The notes under the pieces: generated by a model | Told to the model about the DNA's origin: nothing | The model's database searches: none | What the model saw: the letters and a program-made list of their open reading frames with translations, nothing else | Source of the DNA: Isoetes taiwanensis | Lineage: Eukaryota > Streptophyta > Lycopodiopsida > Isoetales > Isoetaceae | DNA length: 64,000 bases | Direction of reading: 5' to 3' | Assembly (NCBI GenBank): GCA_021234155.1 | Contig: JAJEKV010000003.1 | Coordinates: forward strand, 30,611,166-30,675,165 | Shown here: in pieces, positions 32,930-44,970 of the stretch | Layout: each line of letters opens with the position of its first letter | How positions within the stretch are numbered: position 1 is the stretch's first letter | Position numbers and translations under genes: made by a program

Positions 32930-35900
32930 CTCCAAATTTTGAACCTCCATAACTTGAGCTACAGAGCTCCAAATCGCCTGAAATTTGTTGCGTTAGGACC
33001 GTTAGACAGCCTAGAATCCATTTATGACCTCAAATTAGGATAGAAATGTCAAACCCCATCTCAAAATGACCAAAATTGCTCAAACCCTTGAATTGCTTTC
33101 CCAAACTGTAGTTTGTTTGTAGATAGAAGCATACCCCATTAGTAGCTCAAGCACGCCTGCTCGGCTCAAGCTGATGCCTTACTCCTAGATAGAAGTGCCC
33201 AAGAACACCCCTTTTTGTTATAGTCATCTAGACCTCAAAGATAGCAACCCAAGTCCAACTGCTTCAGACATCATCTCGCCGAGCCAAAGGCATAAACCTT
33301 GACCTAATTCTGTGTCCTTCTAATAGAATTTGACTTATATAGCCGCCACATTGACACCCCCTATTGCCAGGATACTTAGAAAGGAGCTAGAGTCTAGAGC
33401 TGCTCAAGTCACTCCATGTGTAGATATTGGACCCCTCCCCCAAACCAACTTTGCTAGGACCTTAGAGTATGCCTCAAACATCATGGAGGTTTTGCAAAAC
33501 AACCCTTGTAGATTATAGATATGTCCCCAGTAATGCTGCTCGAGCCATCTTGCTTGCTTATAGAGCCCAGAATGTTGTAGGAGAGCCCTTCAAGTAGACC
33601 CTTAGACTCTAGGATACACGAGCGTTACTTTCGAAGTACAGGGCCAGAGCCGCAGAAGAGCTAGAGGCGCAACTTCTTGAAGACATCAAGGTCCCAGCCG
33701 ATGTACAAACAGATAAGGAGAGGAGACCAAAAAGCAGACCCAAGAGAGGGAAGCACAAGGACAAACACCTCAACCGACAAACGAGTAGAACAGGACACCA
33801 CCGGCCTATCATCAATCTTCATCAAATGGGAAGAATATTGGTAACCAACGGCACCAAGAATGTTCTAGATGTCAACCTCCCGGCTACCACGTCCACGAGC
33901 TCACATCAGAAAGAGGATCTCAACGCCTTCACCAACTCGACGCACATGAGTTTCAAATGGAAGAACGCAAGACAACAAAATATAGGTACAGGAAGATGTT
34001 AGGCATCGATGCCGCGTTAGCATCACGAGCTAGGGCCAGAGGGCATAATCTTCCGTCGAGGAGAGAACTCATGGTGACACAGGAGCGTATAGAAACCGCA
34101 GTGGAAGACCACCACCACCTTGCAGCCCAAAGAACTCAAGCGAATGTCATGCAACGTCAGCAAAAGAAGCAACCAAGCTAAGCAACAACAAAGCACCTAA
34201 GGCTAATCAGGACAAGCTTCCAGCTCCCTTGCACCAGCAGAAGAACTTTCATCGGTTCCAAAAAGTAGGAGACCACGAGGGAGAGGAGACGCATATCAAG
34301 GAACATCGCCGACTCGAAGGCCTATATCAGCACTAGGGGCAAGATCAAGGAGGAGAATATTCAGCTCGAACAAGAATTCGGACCCGAAAAACACCTAGAA
34401 ACCAAAGGAAGGACGGCTTTACTACGTCAGCCAAGGAGTGCGAGACTCGAATGGTTGGGACCCAAAGGACGGAGGAGACGACCTAGCCAGCAAGTACAAA
34501 TCACGCAAAGGCGACCAGAAGGAGCTATGGTAGGTATAATGGAGATGACCACACTTCCAGGCACAGGAGAATCACCTCGAAGTGAAGCAAAGCCCAAGCA
34601 ACAGGAGTCGCACTCAGAAATTCAACCTGCGGAGGAATGACATTGCCTGCCTACCGACCACGATCTCAGAGCTTCGAAGACATTCAAGAATGCCCGACTG
34701 CAACAGCCAGGTGACCCTACTCAAGCGATCAACGGCACCGCAAATCAGCAATCTTGCAACGACACACCGCATGTAGGGACGTGAGCGGTTACCGCATTCC
34801 TCGCGACGAACATACACAATAAGGAGGAGCATCTTTTTCAAGGGATCACATCGACGAACACTCTTCGCAACTTGTGGTGATCAGCTCGGATCAGACATGA
34901 AGCTCAACAATAGTAGCAGCATCTCAAGAAATCCCGGAGTCAACCTGAACGAAGAAGATGCAGCAAAACCGAAGAATCAAACGTGATCAAGGAGGGGAAA
35001 CCCTAAAGGAGTATAAATAATTAGGTAGATCTTCGTAGTTGTTTTGCAAAAGTGGATGAATTAAAATCCCAATGTAAATGCGTATATGTCTATTGTATAT
35101 CTCGGGTGCTCACAGATATAGTGGAGAAACATGAGTTTAAAGTCATGTTTTACGGATTTAGCGCTTAGATCAGGAAGCTCCTTCACTTCGACTACCAAAG
35201 GAGGAAGCAAGGAGGCACAACTATAGCCCAAGACCAAAATGGAAGAGCAAGTACGAGTGAGAACGACCAGAGGCCAAGCAAACCTTCGACTCCAAACACT
35301 TCGGGAAATGCCCTCAAGCAGAAGACTGCTCGGCCACCCAATGTTAGAATAAGAGACAACACCGGTCATGTCAAGATCATCAACGCGGCACCAGGACATC
35401 GTCAGGGCGCAACACTACCTCTTGTAGCAGTGGCAACACTTGACAAACTTATGACATGAGTGGCCTCAACAATGGAAGGAGGGACGCCCCGACATCAACA
35501 AGCCAACTAAGAAGGCAACATCTCGACAACCATAATTCCAACTTGTGGTAATATAGGGTGATGTGCTATGACACGTGTATTAGATGGAGATGCACTTACG
35601 AAAGACACCGCGACGAGGAGATATGCCTCCAACAACTAGGTGATGGCTTCGTCAGGTACTCCTACCAGTAATTAGAAGAGAAGAAGCCGACCATATCTCC
35701 GACATGTGGCACGTCAAACGCCCAAGGTAGAAGCATTCGACACCTTAACGACAAGGATAGCAACTGAAGCACCTTCGGCAAAAAGAGAGTTCAAAATAAT
35801 AGCCAGGCTATTCAACGACAAGAGTATATCTAAGGCAGGTACTTCTTCAACTCAAGGGTCAAGCTGTGCAGATATAAGGATCCATCATCCCGACAATATA

Positions 35901-38600
35901 GCCAGCAGGGAGGAGAGCCATGATGCTTTACTTGCCAGAGAGACCGACATGCATAGAGGGACAAAGGTCAGGAACTGAAAGCTGGAGAAGTGCTAGCAAC
36001 CGACTTCTTCCACGAGCTCCCTAGAGGCAACAGGAAGATCCAAACTGACGAGCACAATCAAAGCCACCGGAAGGTACCTCAAGACAAGAAGACGGCATAG
36101 CACTGCGGAACATGACAACAATGTGATCGAGGGGATCAAACAAGAAGTTGGAAGCTCGATGGAGAAGCAACTAGGCGAGGCGAGCCGACGACTTGCACGG
36201 GACTTGCATGCAACTTGGTGAACCCAAGGACGGACGATTCAAAGAACAACTGCAGAAGAGAACAACTCCAGAGGAGTATAGCCAAAGGAATCGCGCTTAG
36301 CCTCAAGAGACGCCTCCAAATAGCTTCAAGTATCATGAAGGGGGGAACAATTACCGCCCGAGAACAGGATCAGGAAGCACACTGAAATGTCGAAGCACAC
36401 TTTTAGTTAGAATGTGATGCAAAGCGGTTGTGCCATAGCCGACAAACATCGGAGGGCCCAAGTATATCAACAAGTTACCCCGGAGTACGAGCCGACGTAC
36501 AAATAGGAGGATATAGATCGTCAACACCATTGCACCGGAAGGAACACCGATGACATTGCCAAGGAGTAGGTGTGCAACTCGAAGGGAGGCACAAGGGAGA
36601 CCTAATAGCTCTAGTAGTAATTGTAATTATGTAAGCTATATGTTTTGCATGTATAGTTCCCTTGTTATTTCTTCCCTCCCATAGCGTAACAGATCAAGGA
36701 AGAGATGTCATGCAAGTTGCAGGGGTGAAGCAATCAACATCGTCAACACTCTTCGGGCAACACGATAACGACAAGAGGACTCGACGTATGAGACATCGAT
36801 GGAGTCGAAGAAACAATATCGGATACAGAGTCATCCTTTAGCTGCCAAGACAAAGAGTTCAAGATGAAAGATCTCTTTCAACGGCGCCACTTTCAGGCAT
36901 TTGAAAAGCGGCATGCAAGATTCAAATGATCAACTACACCATCAAGCCACCAGCAATGAGAGGCTTCTAGCGAACGAAGTCAACCTCTACTTCAAAGAGC
37001 ATCCACCGTCAAGGAGACTGAAGTATCAAGCGACTCGGAAGAACGTTACCTTGCTCCTTCAAGCAGGCAACGAGTGGATGAGCTTCTAGCAAGCTCAAGC
37101 ATCTAAGGCCATGGGGCCTAGTAGGCTAAATGTATGGATGGTAACATCCATATTGGGATTAGAAGGCATTTCCAGATATTCTCGTTGAAGGGATTGCCCA
37201 AGATTGGGCTAAGCGTCAAGGATTGGGAAGGAAATGCATAGGAGTAACTAAAATTATACACGATTGTTAACAGACATCCAACATATTGAAACCACTTGGT
37301 GAGATTGATCTCCTCGCTAAGAAGGAATCATTACTAGGATAATTGTTGACCATGTATAAATCTAGTATCTCCTAAAGAATAATCCAACTGAAAGAAAAGA
37401 AGTAATCTAACAAGTCCGGCCAACTTGTTACGATGACATCAATTCGATTGGTACGAATATTCCAAGAGTTTAAATAACTAAGAAAGGGGGAATCTCTAGA
37501 ACATAAAAGAATAAAACATGTAAGGTACATCTAAAATAAGAATTATAGTAATCAAATAGTCTTTTGAGACAAAAGGAATTGTCGTCATGACAAAACCTTG
37601 TGGTTTAGAATCGTTCTAACTAAGTAGATAACCCATAACTATATTGAAATAAATGATAACATAATATGTGCATCCATCTTAGATGGTTATATATGTTAGC
37701 TAAGGCTAGTAAAGTAATGCGCTAAGTAAGAAGCGTATAACCTCTTAAGGGGAGAGAATAGATATGACGTTGTGTACAACGTCATTGAAGGGGCGCAGGA
37801 CCATTTTCTTTTCGAAGAAAGTGGGAGCGCTCAATCTTATGATTGAACGTACTTGCATCGAATTGACCGAACCGTAGAATAGAGTTCACTCTGGCAATGG
37901 CCGAAGCGAATAGAGCGTAAGATAGATAGATAGATAGATAGATAGCTCAGGAGGCCTTCAACGTGCGAGACCGACATGATAGCTATCTACACCAACGAAG
38001 TGGAGCAAAACCATGAGAGCAATGCAACGACCAAGTCATCTCCAAAATTATTCGACGCCGGCCCAATGAGTGGATGCGTTCTAGCCTTAGGTAAGGTATG
38101 CGCATGTATTATAAGCTTTAATGTGTCTTATTGATAAGTTAAATATAGATCCTAATAACTGCATAGAAATTGTTGTACATATATGTATCATAGGGAAATA
38201 AGTTAAATAACAACGATAATGTGAGGTAGCATGTTAATTAATCCTTCGCAAGGATGCAATTCCTTCCAAGGATAGCTATAGGTCCTTATAAATATAAATA
38301 GAAAATAGAATTCGGATATACTTAAGTGCATCTTAGGGATATACTTCCAAGGGTAATGTAGGACCCAAGGAAGAGAATAAGAAGCACATCTAATTCTTGT
38401 GTATGATAATTAAAACCCTGTCTATAATACAATAGGTCTAAATCAGGGTTATTGTTTAAATAATTGCGATCTAAAAGTCGTTAAATATTGCAAAGATTAG
38501 AGTAAATATAATGGTACTATCGGAAGTAATGTATCCGATAATATGATAATGTTAATTCATAAATATTACCTTAGGGTAATTATGTTAATCACATGCATTA
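32930..38600 (+). other. inner gypsy internal domain without recognisable pol
   Basis: 5.7 kb with only short frames. A decayed coding-like stretch at 33330-33960 changes frame repeatedly (pieces: FARTLEYASNIMEVLQNNP, then a Lys/Arg-rich segment). Another frame at 33957-34181 is basic. TATAAATA-like text occurs near 35020. From 37.1 to 38.6 kb it is AT-rich and non-coding. No RT, integrase, protease or zinc-knuckle motif was seen on either strand. Confidence 0.5.
37921..37945. repeat. (GATA)n microsatellite
   Basis: Six GATA units plus a partial one. Confidence 0.9.
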
Positions 38601-39790
38601 AAGGAGCCAGCAAAAATCGGCTCAGGCATGTCGATTTGTGTAGATTAATTCTATGTGTAGTTAAGATTAATCTGCGCATGCAACCTATGCTTGGTATGGA
38701 TTGCATGCGTTGTTATCGAATGATGAGACCACTACGGTGATCTCTAGGGTGGTGTAATGTCAATGTAGGCATGACCGCGTTTCCGCTTTGGGACGAGTGG
38801 AAGGTAGATTAGAAAGTCTACTGTCCCCACTAAGTAGGCGACCTCGAGAGAAAGGAGGTCATTGAGGAATGCATTGATAGGAAAAAGCACCTCTAGCCCC
38901 ATATATGCTTTGATAGGAGGAATCGCCTTCACGCCCCCATACTGGGAAGGACCTATCCTCCACGCTGGGCAACTAGGGTGTAGGCATGAGCGGCATATAG
39001 GCATATAGGCGCTGTCTCCACGGCCATAATGGAAGATTCACCCTCTTCCTACGCCGGGAGATTAGCCATGCATCCATGTAGATAGGTGGGGTGGTCACCA
39101 TATAACCAAAATTTTATTAATAATTAATAATAGGTAGTGTCGACCTGCAGGCCAATAGAGCGCTCCGGAGGGCAAGGAGGTCGAACTACGAAGGCTTGCA
39201 ACACAAATTTTGTTATAATGTGTTGCAAGGGATGAAGGGTACCTTAGAAGTGTAAATTTTGTATGAAATTGATAAACTTTGATAAACTTAAATGTTGTAT
39301 TAAGTAAGGTTAATAATTACCTTGCGTGGATTAAGTTATGATGTGATAAGTTAATTGGATAACGAAATAGTAATGTCTTAAACATTACCTTAGAGTAATT
39401 CTAATAATTAAGATAGTAAGTATGTAATTATAGATATTGTAAAATTAATGCAGGATTTTAAGGTGCGAAGACCTGCAACACAAATTTTGTTGGAATGTGT
39501 TGCAAGGAATGAAGAGTACCTTAAATAATAATTGTATATGAAAGTGTTAAATTGTGATAAACTAAATGTTGTGATAATAGAAACTAATAAGTACCTTGTT
39601 TTAGTAGAAGTTACGAATTGACAACTTATTTGATAATGTAATGGCGTAATAATGATTTAAAAATATTACCTTAAGGTAATCGTAATAAATGTGTAAGTAT
39701 TATAGTAGTATATCGTATGCATCAGGTTGATTGCAGGTTAGGAAGATTCCAAGGTGGGGAGACCCACGATGCTGCGGACAGCATCATTTC
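38601..39790 (+). other. inner gypsy 3' untranslated region
   Basis: Homologous to 48310-49201 of the outer element: both begin near ATCGGCTCAGGCATGTCGAT, share CATATAACCAAAATTTTATT and GTCGACCTGCAGGCCAATAG, and end at the PPT. This copy repeats the ACACAAATTTTGTT.GAATGTGTTGC block (about 39210 and 39478). Confidence 0.75.
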
Positions 39791-39803
39791 AAGGTGGGGA
39801 GAA
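39791..39803 (+). promoter_or_regulatory. inner gypsy polypurine tract
   Basis: AAGGTGGGGAGAA directly before LTR C, identical to the outer PPT. Confidence 0.88.
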
Positions 39804-41473
39804 TGTGACGTTCCAGCACAGTATACGGTCCCAGGACGTATACTGTACTGCCTCGTCACGCGTACACGCCACCCCGACTGACGTGTACGCCGACGTGTAG
39901 CCAAGTGGGTAGCCCCTAGGGGGCAACTTGCTAAGAATGTGCATTAGTATTAATGTGCACATTTTCCAATGTACACATTAATGTGGGCACACATTTCCAT
40001 GTGGCCACTTGATGCCAAGTGGGCCATACCCAAGTGTGCAATTAATGTGCACATTTTCCAATGTACACATTAATTGGGTGCACACATTTCCATGTGGGCA
40101 CATTTGGCCACCTAGCCATTAAAGGCAAGTGGGCCCATTCCCAATTATCCCACATGCCTAAAGGGGATAATTGGAAACCCTAGCCAACCCCCTTGTCTAT
40201 TTAAGTAGGAGAACCCTAACTTGCCCATTTTCGTTTCTAGGGTTTTAGAGCTCTATTTTGACTGCCCCAAGGGTCAAAGCGCCTCCCGCACTGCCCGAGA
40301 GAATTGCATCATTAGTTTTCCTTGATTCGAGCATCTCAAACAGGATGGCTCCAGCTCAGTCGAGGAGGAGGAACTCAAGGATGGGGTATTTAGGCAATTT
40401 AGTAGTCTAAACCCCATTTCAGCCATCGAATCAGTAGGTTTAGCCTCTTAAATTGCCCATAGCAGCCCTCTAGATCTCTAGATAGCAGATTCTAACTAAA
40501 GAACCTAACTCTATGATATAGATTAGATCTAGTTCTTTAGTTCTCCGTCAGGAAGTATATGGATGATGTATCTCTATGAACTCCTTGTATTGGGAAGGGG
40601 GTAGAGACCTAAAGCTTTGTAGTTGATGCTCCTAGAGTAGCCTCTAGCAGCACACCGTAGATTCGGCCCGTGCACAAGAGCCACACCAGGGATGTGGGTG
40701 AAGGGGCCAGGCGGTGAGAAGGAGGTTCATGTCCCGACTCTTGAACCATCCCTCCGGGTGTGTAAAGCCCACACGGGGATCATTGTGACTAGGTCCAATG
40801 GCTTGCCACCGCTGCGTGTGGGCAAGGCATGGGCTCGACACCAATGAAGTGGTGTTCACTTTCCAATGGGTTCACCGAATACGGGCAAAGTGGCCCTCTA
40901 GTCACCTTGAGTCAAAGATGTAGATCTCTGGAGGGAGTGATCCCTACCCGCCCCATCGGGCTGGGAGGATGAGCCCGGGAGTAGCCCTTTGGCTATGCAT
41001 CCCTGGCTACAATCAGTCCCGACACTTTTAGACCACTACGCAAAGTGTGCATGGAGGGGCGGATGGAGTGGACAACCCTAAGCCATGTTCATATGCCAGC
41101 CCAAATCCATTGCCATGAATTCTGCCCGCAATGAACTCGGAGACAAGCCGCCGTCACCATCCCTTTGAGTCCGAGCCTTGGGTAGGATTCCCTATGTGAT
41201 GTGCCGATCTTTGTCTATGCAGATATGTGGAGGACCATCCTTCGTGATGGTCATATGATGTTGATGTATGTGCTACGACATGTATGTTTACGCTTCGCAG
41301 CCTAGGTAGGCCCCCGAGGGAGACGGGTGCAATGACCCTTCCACTCTTCCCACCGGAACCCGTCACGGTTGCAGTGTCATGTGGAGGGCCCTATATTAGC
41401 ATGGAGCTGGTATGGGAGATGAACTCCTGTTTGTATACGGTGAGGGCACCGTATACGAGTAGGGGACGTCACA
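39804..41473 (+). repeat. gypsy LTR C (inner 3' LTR)
   Basis: 1670 bp, TGTGACGT...ACGTCACA. The first 45 bp hold a palindrome, CAGTATACG (39819-39827) with CGTATACTG (39837-39845). Followed by TCACA. Confidence 0.92.
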
Positions 41474-41537
41474 TCACACGTCGCGCCAGGACAGATTTCG
41501 ACATTCTCAAAATCGGTCTGGGCGCAACGTGTGAGAC
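41474..41537. repeat. leader palindrome H4, right part
   Basis: TCACACGTCGCGCCAGG ... GGGCGCAACGTGTGAGAC. Joined to 29986-29993 it restores the GTCTCACACGT arm. Confidence 0.88.
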
Positions 41538-41837
41538 CTCGTACCATTTCTTCACCAAATGATCTCCAAATTGTACAATAGGTTCAGTAGTTGTCCTTAG
41601 CATGCTCAAACCCTAGAAATAGTCTTCAAACTTGCAATTGCATCCCTTAATAGGTCAGAATTGCCTAATCTCAGTAAAATCTAGGTCATCCAAAAATTAG
41701 GGTTTCCCCCTTTTCTATAATTAAGTCCCCCATTTCTCAATTGGCACCCTGCAAATTTGCTCCCCACTGCTTAGGCGATCTTTCAGCTCCCTGAGGCGCT
41801 TCTGCATCCGTTTGATACTCCCTTCTTTGCTAGATCA

Positions 41838-43390
41838 ATGGCCACTGCTGACTTCGGGCGATGGTACAGCGCCAGTGCCCATGCTGCCGAGGCGGATGTC
41901 AACGACATCTTCCAAGTCTTTGGGAAAGAAATCGACATCCAAGCCACGCTAAATGCAACCCCAAAGATATAGGCGGTGCAGCGTAATTTCAAGCTAGGGT
42001 AGGACCTTCCCTTGTCCAAGTCCCCCCTTGCATAGGATACTTCGTTCCCCGCCCATCCCTTCAAGCAGCCTTGGGCGATGTCCCCAACATCGCCAAGTAC
42101 TTGACTAACAAGGCGCAGAGGCTGCCTGACTACATGGTCCCCGGACACCAATAGGACCAAGTACTTCTCTTACACCGCAGCCCTAGCCATCTTCTTATCC
42201 CACCGCGCCGAGAACCCGATGGGGGCAACCTCTATCCCTCCGATGGAGGTAGACCCCATAGCAGTGCAAGAGGAAGAGCAGATGCTGTTGCAGTATCAAC
42301 AGGAACAGGAAGCAAGAGAGGATGAAGAGGAGTCGGACAACGAAGGATACACGGAGCTCGACTCAGACGAAGAACGGCGCCAAGCAGAGCAGGAGCTGAT
42401 CAATTCCGAAAGCTAAGCAGGCATCGAAGTTGCTCCCCACCGGGCTAGGCATCACAAGCCTAGCCCCTATCATCATCAACGGAGAGGAGTATCTACTCCT
42501 CAGCGACATCCAGAACCTTCCCGAATGCAGGGAGAGGGAGCTCAGGTTGGACGAACTGCTCCACCAACTGCGGCAGACCGACATGGACGACTTCATCATC
42601 CGGGGAGCCTCAGACTTTCCGCTTCAAGTGAGGGAGGCCGACACCTACACAGGGGAGACGACCTCCGATATCCAGGCCTACAGCAGCATCAGGCAAATGA
42701 TGGACGAGCGGGAGCTGCCAACAGAGGAGGAGTTCCTCGCCCTCCAAGAACAGATGGGGATCCGTGGGAAGACCACGAGCATCCTAATGCCGAGTCCTTC
42801 GACACCACCCCGCTAAAAAAGGAGAAGGAATCGACCTCGTGAGGCTCGACCGCGACAATTGAAGACTACTGTGGAGTCGATGAAATTGAGGTCGACGAGT
42901 AGCGGGCGGCACAGAATGGGAGGCCAAACAAGCTGAGAAGCTTCGCGACACACAACGATGTGTCGCCAGTACTACTTGCCGCCGCTGATGGATGGGAGAA
43001 TAGCGGTAATACACCGCAAGTTCAGTCCCGTGAGGTGAAGAAGGAGTGTTCATGCCGACAGACTCTCGTGCTCGGCAGTGCATGCTCGAATAGCAACAAA
43101 CGCCGACTATGCCGCCTTTAGTCAAGAGGGCAATGGCACTTGACCTCTTCGACTTCGCCATACCCCACCCGACGCCAGCGAGATTAATGGATCGCGCCCT
43201 TACATCCCAATCGTTGTGGTAGAAGACCCGGGTGAGAGCCATACAGGAGGCTCGCCGGCAAGCATCATCGAACTTGGGTCACTCGGTAGGGACGCCCAAG
43301 TTAAGAAGTTTCTTGAAGACAACCGCCTTCTGGGTGATTTCAAGACTAGTTAGACTCTTGATCCCGGAGACTTTTGTATTAAAATATTAT
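41838..43390 (+). pseudogene. extra ORF upstream of gag in the outer gypsy element, unrecognised
   Basis: An ATG at 41838 begins MATADFGRWYSASAHAAEAD, which runs to TAG 41970. Coding-like pieces then continue on the + strand in changing frames: ~42030-42150 (ALGDVPNIAKYLTNKAQRLP), ~42155-42416 (acidic, Glu/Gln-rich), 42430-42816 (LLLSDIQNLPECRERELRLD) and ~43170-43390 (IPIVVVEDPGESHTGG). Together this could be a protein of about 500 residues, acidic, with no domain I recognise, ending about 230 bp before gag. At least four indels break it. An extra 5' ORF is known in Tat/Ogre-type gypsy elements; here the element is chromodomain-bearing. Function unknown. Confidence 0.45.
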
Positions 43391-43622
43391 ATGATATATA
43401 AATACAATTCTGTTGCACTTTAAATGTTTTGTTGATGTAATTCTGCCCACAATTATACCAACAAACATAAGCAATGCAAGAGAACAAATGAAACTAACCA
43501 TATAGCCATGAATTGCTTGTGTATGCAGCTAGAAGCCTAAACGCAGGGGAACGACAAACCATGAGACCTTATAGAAGAGCGCACCCGCCGCACCACCCCT
43601 AGCAAGGAACCTATTTGCAGAT

Positions 43623-44970
43623 ATGGAACCCATGACCCCAGAGGAGGAGATATCCCAGATGAGGACGGACCTGGAGCAGATAAAGGCCTTGCTGTCCGCG
43701 CAAGCAGGAATGGGTTCGGTGGGCAACGCTCAGCTGCCGCAAGCATCAGCTCAGAGAGCAGGAAGGGACAAGAAGAGGAGCAAGAGAAGCAGATCCTCCA
43801 GTCCGGAATCTTCCGACTCAAGTTCGCACTTCGCATCCGACCGAGGAAGAGGAAGAGCGTGCTCTGGACCCAATGATGGAAGGCAAAGGAACACCAAGAG
43901 GGAAGGCGAGGAACACCCCAGATGGACGATTAAAGAGACACCGTGGCCTCTCGACTACCGTAAGAAGGTAGATTCCGCGACCGGCAATGTATGGAAGGCC
44001 CGAAACCGAACGCTTCTCGGGGGAGAACAGTCGATTGGAAGCAGAGGCATGGCTGGATTTAAATGAGTGAGTACGGCAACGCTTTATGGCATGAAAGATA
44101 AAGACAAAGGCAGAGTTGCAACAGCCAACTTGAAAGGAGCCGCGACGGATTTGGTGGAAGGGTTATGCAAAGGCACATGGCTTAAGCAGGATGCTTGTAA
44201 GTTCAAGAAGTTTGCAAAAGCCTTCAAGCGCCATTACGTCCCCAAGGGAACATAAGTCCAAAGATGATGCGCCAGTTCTATAGGCTCCAACAGGAAACAA
44301 ATCACCCAGTAAATATACGAGGAATTCATGAGGCTAAGGTTGTATGTGCCGGGTTGGGAGAGAAGCATGCGTTGGAAAGCTATATCGAGGGGTCGAATGA
44401 GGAGATCCGCAAGCTTTGTGAGAGCAACAAACCCTAGGACAAGATCGGGCGAGTCCAAGGCTATAAGCTTGCAGGGCTGGGACCTCGTAATAGCGCGTAT
44501 GTGCCAGAAGATTTCCGTGATAAAGGCAAGGCGACAGAAGCTATAGCCCCTGTGGCAGTGGGCCCTGTGCCCGCCTAGAGCCCCCACATGGTGGCAAACC
44601 GTGGGAAGCAAGCAGGGAGAAGAAGCAGGTGTCCTTCAAGGACAAGCAGGAGGGGTCAAACTACTCCAAAGCAGTACGATCCTTTTTGCAGGCGATGCCC
44701 AAGGAAAAGAGGCAGGAGTGCATAGAAAAGCAGCTGTGCTTCAGGTGCTTCCAGCCAGGCCATAGGACAGCAAACTGCCCCTACGTCATGAGTGCAGCTC
44801 TAGCGGAGTTGGGAGATTGGGACGCACTGTCTGACGACGACGACGAAGAAGCCCGCGACTACATTCAGGGTGAGTGTCATATCTTTGCCGCAATAGATAC
44901 AGAGCAAGCAGAGAGCCAAGATAAGGTAATTTCCACAAAGAGGGGAAGGCCAAGGCCAAGTCCTTCATAG
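43623..44970 (+). pseudogene. gag: outer gypsy Gag, frameshifted
   Basis: The ATG at 43623 (MEPMTPEEEISQMRTDLEQI) starts a coiled-coil and Ser/Arg/Lys-rich N-terminal region of 147 codons, ending at TGA 44064. The same frame continues with a retrotran_gag-like core (GAATDLVEGL... FKRHYVPKGT) to 44255. After further frame changes the segment 44629-44970 carries one zinc knuckle, CFRCFQPGHRTANC, then an acidic Asp-rich stretch. Near 44940 the reading frame moves by one base to the pol frame ([14 protein letters not shown]). The order gag core, CCHC, protease fits Ty3/gypsy. Confidence 0.8.

Larger units (their letters stand above)
29994..41473 (+). mobile_element. inner gypsy element of the same family, lacking recognisable pol (LARD-like)
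   Basis: LTR B (29994-31776) and LTR C (39804-41473) share variants not seen in A/D: CTATTTAAG in place of CTATATAG, and AAGAATGTGCATTAGTATTAATG. They are flanked by TCACA (29989-29993 and 41474-41478). PBS and PPT are intact. The ~8-kb internal region shares with the outer element the post-PBS leader, palindromes and the last ~1.2 kb. I find no zinc knuckle, protease, RT, RNase H or integrase motif between. It is therefore probably non-autonomous and cross-mobilised by the outer type. Confidence 0.85.
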
